Assembly: GCA_028692715.1 (NCBI GenBank)
Contig: JAQUWU010000047.1
Location: forward strand, 1 to 34,894
Direction: 5' to 3'
From: Paludibacter sp.
GTDB lineage: Bacteria; Bacteroidota; Bacteroidia; Bacteroidales; Paludibacteraceae
Length of the DNA: 34,894 bases
Shown: piece by piece, positions 34,727-34,894 of the stretch
How the letters are laid out: the number at the start of each line of letters is the position of its first letter
Position numbering within the stretch: the stretch's first letter is position 1
The notes under the pieces: model-generated
The model's input: the letters and a program-made list of their open reading frames with translations, nothing else
Database searches by the model: none
What the model was told of the DNA's origin: nothing
Translations under genes and position numbers: made by a program

Positions 34727-34894
34727 TAACAGTGATGAGTTACAAGTATTCAGTTACTAGTAACTTGATGTTGATGCCTGAATAACGTTGACCGTTTTGT
34801 TACTTATTTTTTACTTGTTTGTTTTTAAAAATAAAAAAATATGATAATGATAATGCAACCATTGTTGATTACGGGAAATAACTTTTAGCGAAGC
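34727..34894. other. Non-coding stretch at the right edge
   Basis: Contains a palindrome AGTTACTAGTAACT (34752-34765) and AT-rich DNA. I see no rplC start and no other convincing gene. Confidence 0.4.

Noticed and set aside
34842-34890. Short ATG-rich frame near the right edge
   Set aside because: About 15 codons, composed of repeated ATGATA, not resembling rplC or any small protein.

Overview
The window comes from a low-GC member of the phylum Bacteroidota, most likely order Bacteroidales. The evidence is a fused lpxC-fabZ gene, a gldH-type lipoprotein next to a PSP1-domain gene and holB, a NigD-like lipoprotein, Bacteroidota-type promoter boxes (TAnnTTTG, twice with TTG/TTTG exactly 19 bp upstream), start codons without clear Shine-Dalgarno sequences, and a str operon lacking tuf between fusA and rpsJ. 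I see no tRNA, rRNA, CRISPR array or prophage. The genus cannot be fixed from the sequence alone.

Left part (1-9076, nearly all minus strand): the 5' end of an IS1595-like transposase runs off the left edge. It is followed by a long-chain acyl-CoA ligase, an OmpA-family outer-membrane protein with its own promoter and terminator, and a housekeeping cluster transcribed holB > PSP1/ricT-like > gldH > trmB > mrp. The mrp protein contains no cysteine at all.

Centre-left (9077-15568, plus strand) is the accessory part. It holds a 173-bp nested inverted repeat, a NigD-like lipoprotein, and a soluble three-PAS histidine kinase with its NarL/LuxR-type response regulator. Next come a doubtful small ORF, a small lipoprotein, and a second, receiver-only copy of the response regulator that lacks the DNA-binding domain and has Arg at the switch Thr position. 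The small ORF and the receiver-only gene each lie behind a promoter carrying direct repeats of GGrTTTACACT about 22 bp apart, at the same distance from the -7 box. This looks like a small regulon built around the two-component pair and is the most interesting part of the window.

Centre-right (15569-23708, plus strand): pepD, an HD-domain phosphohydrolase, then the lipid A genes lpxD, lpxC-fabZ and lpxA, and glnS. lpxD is interrupted by one in-frame TAA at codon 210, although everything around it is intact. A bidirectional terminator separates glnS from the convergent polyprenyl diphosphate synthase gene. A three-gene minus-strand operon of unassigned lipoproteins follows.

Right part (26701-34894, plus strand): DNA polymerase I, an intergenic repeat element, an NlpC/P60 lipoprotein, then rpsL, rpsG, fusA and rpsJ. 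The last 168 bases after rpsJ hold no recognisable gene.
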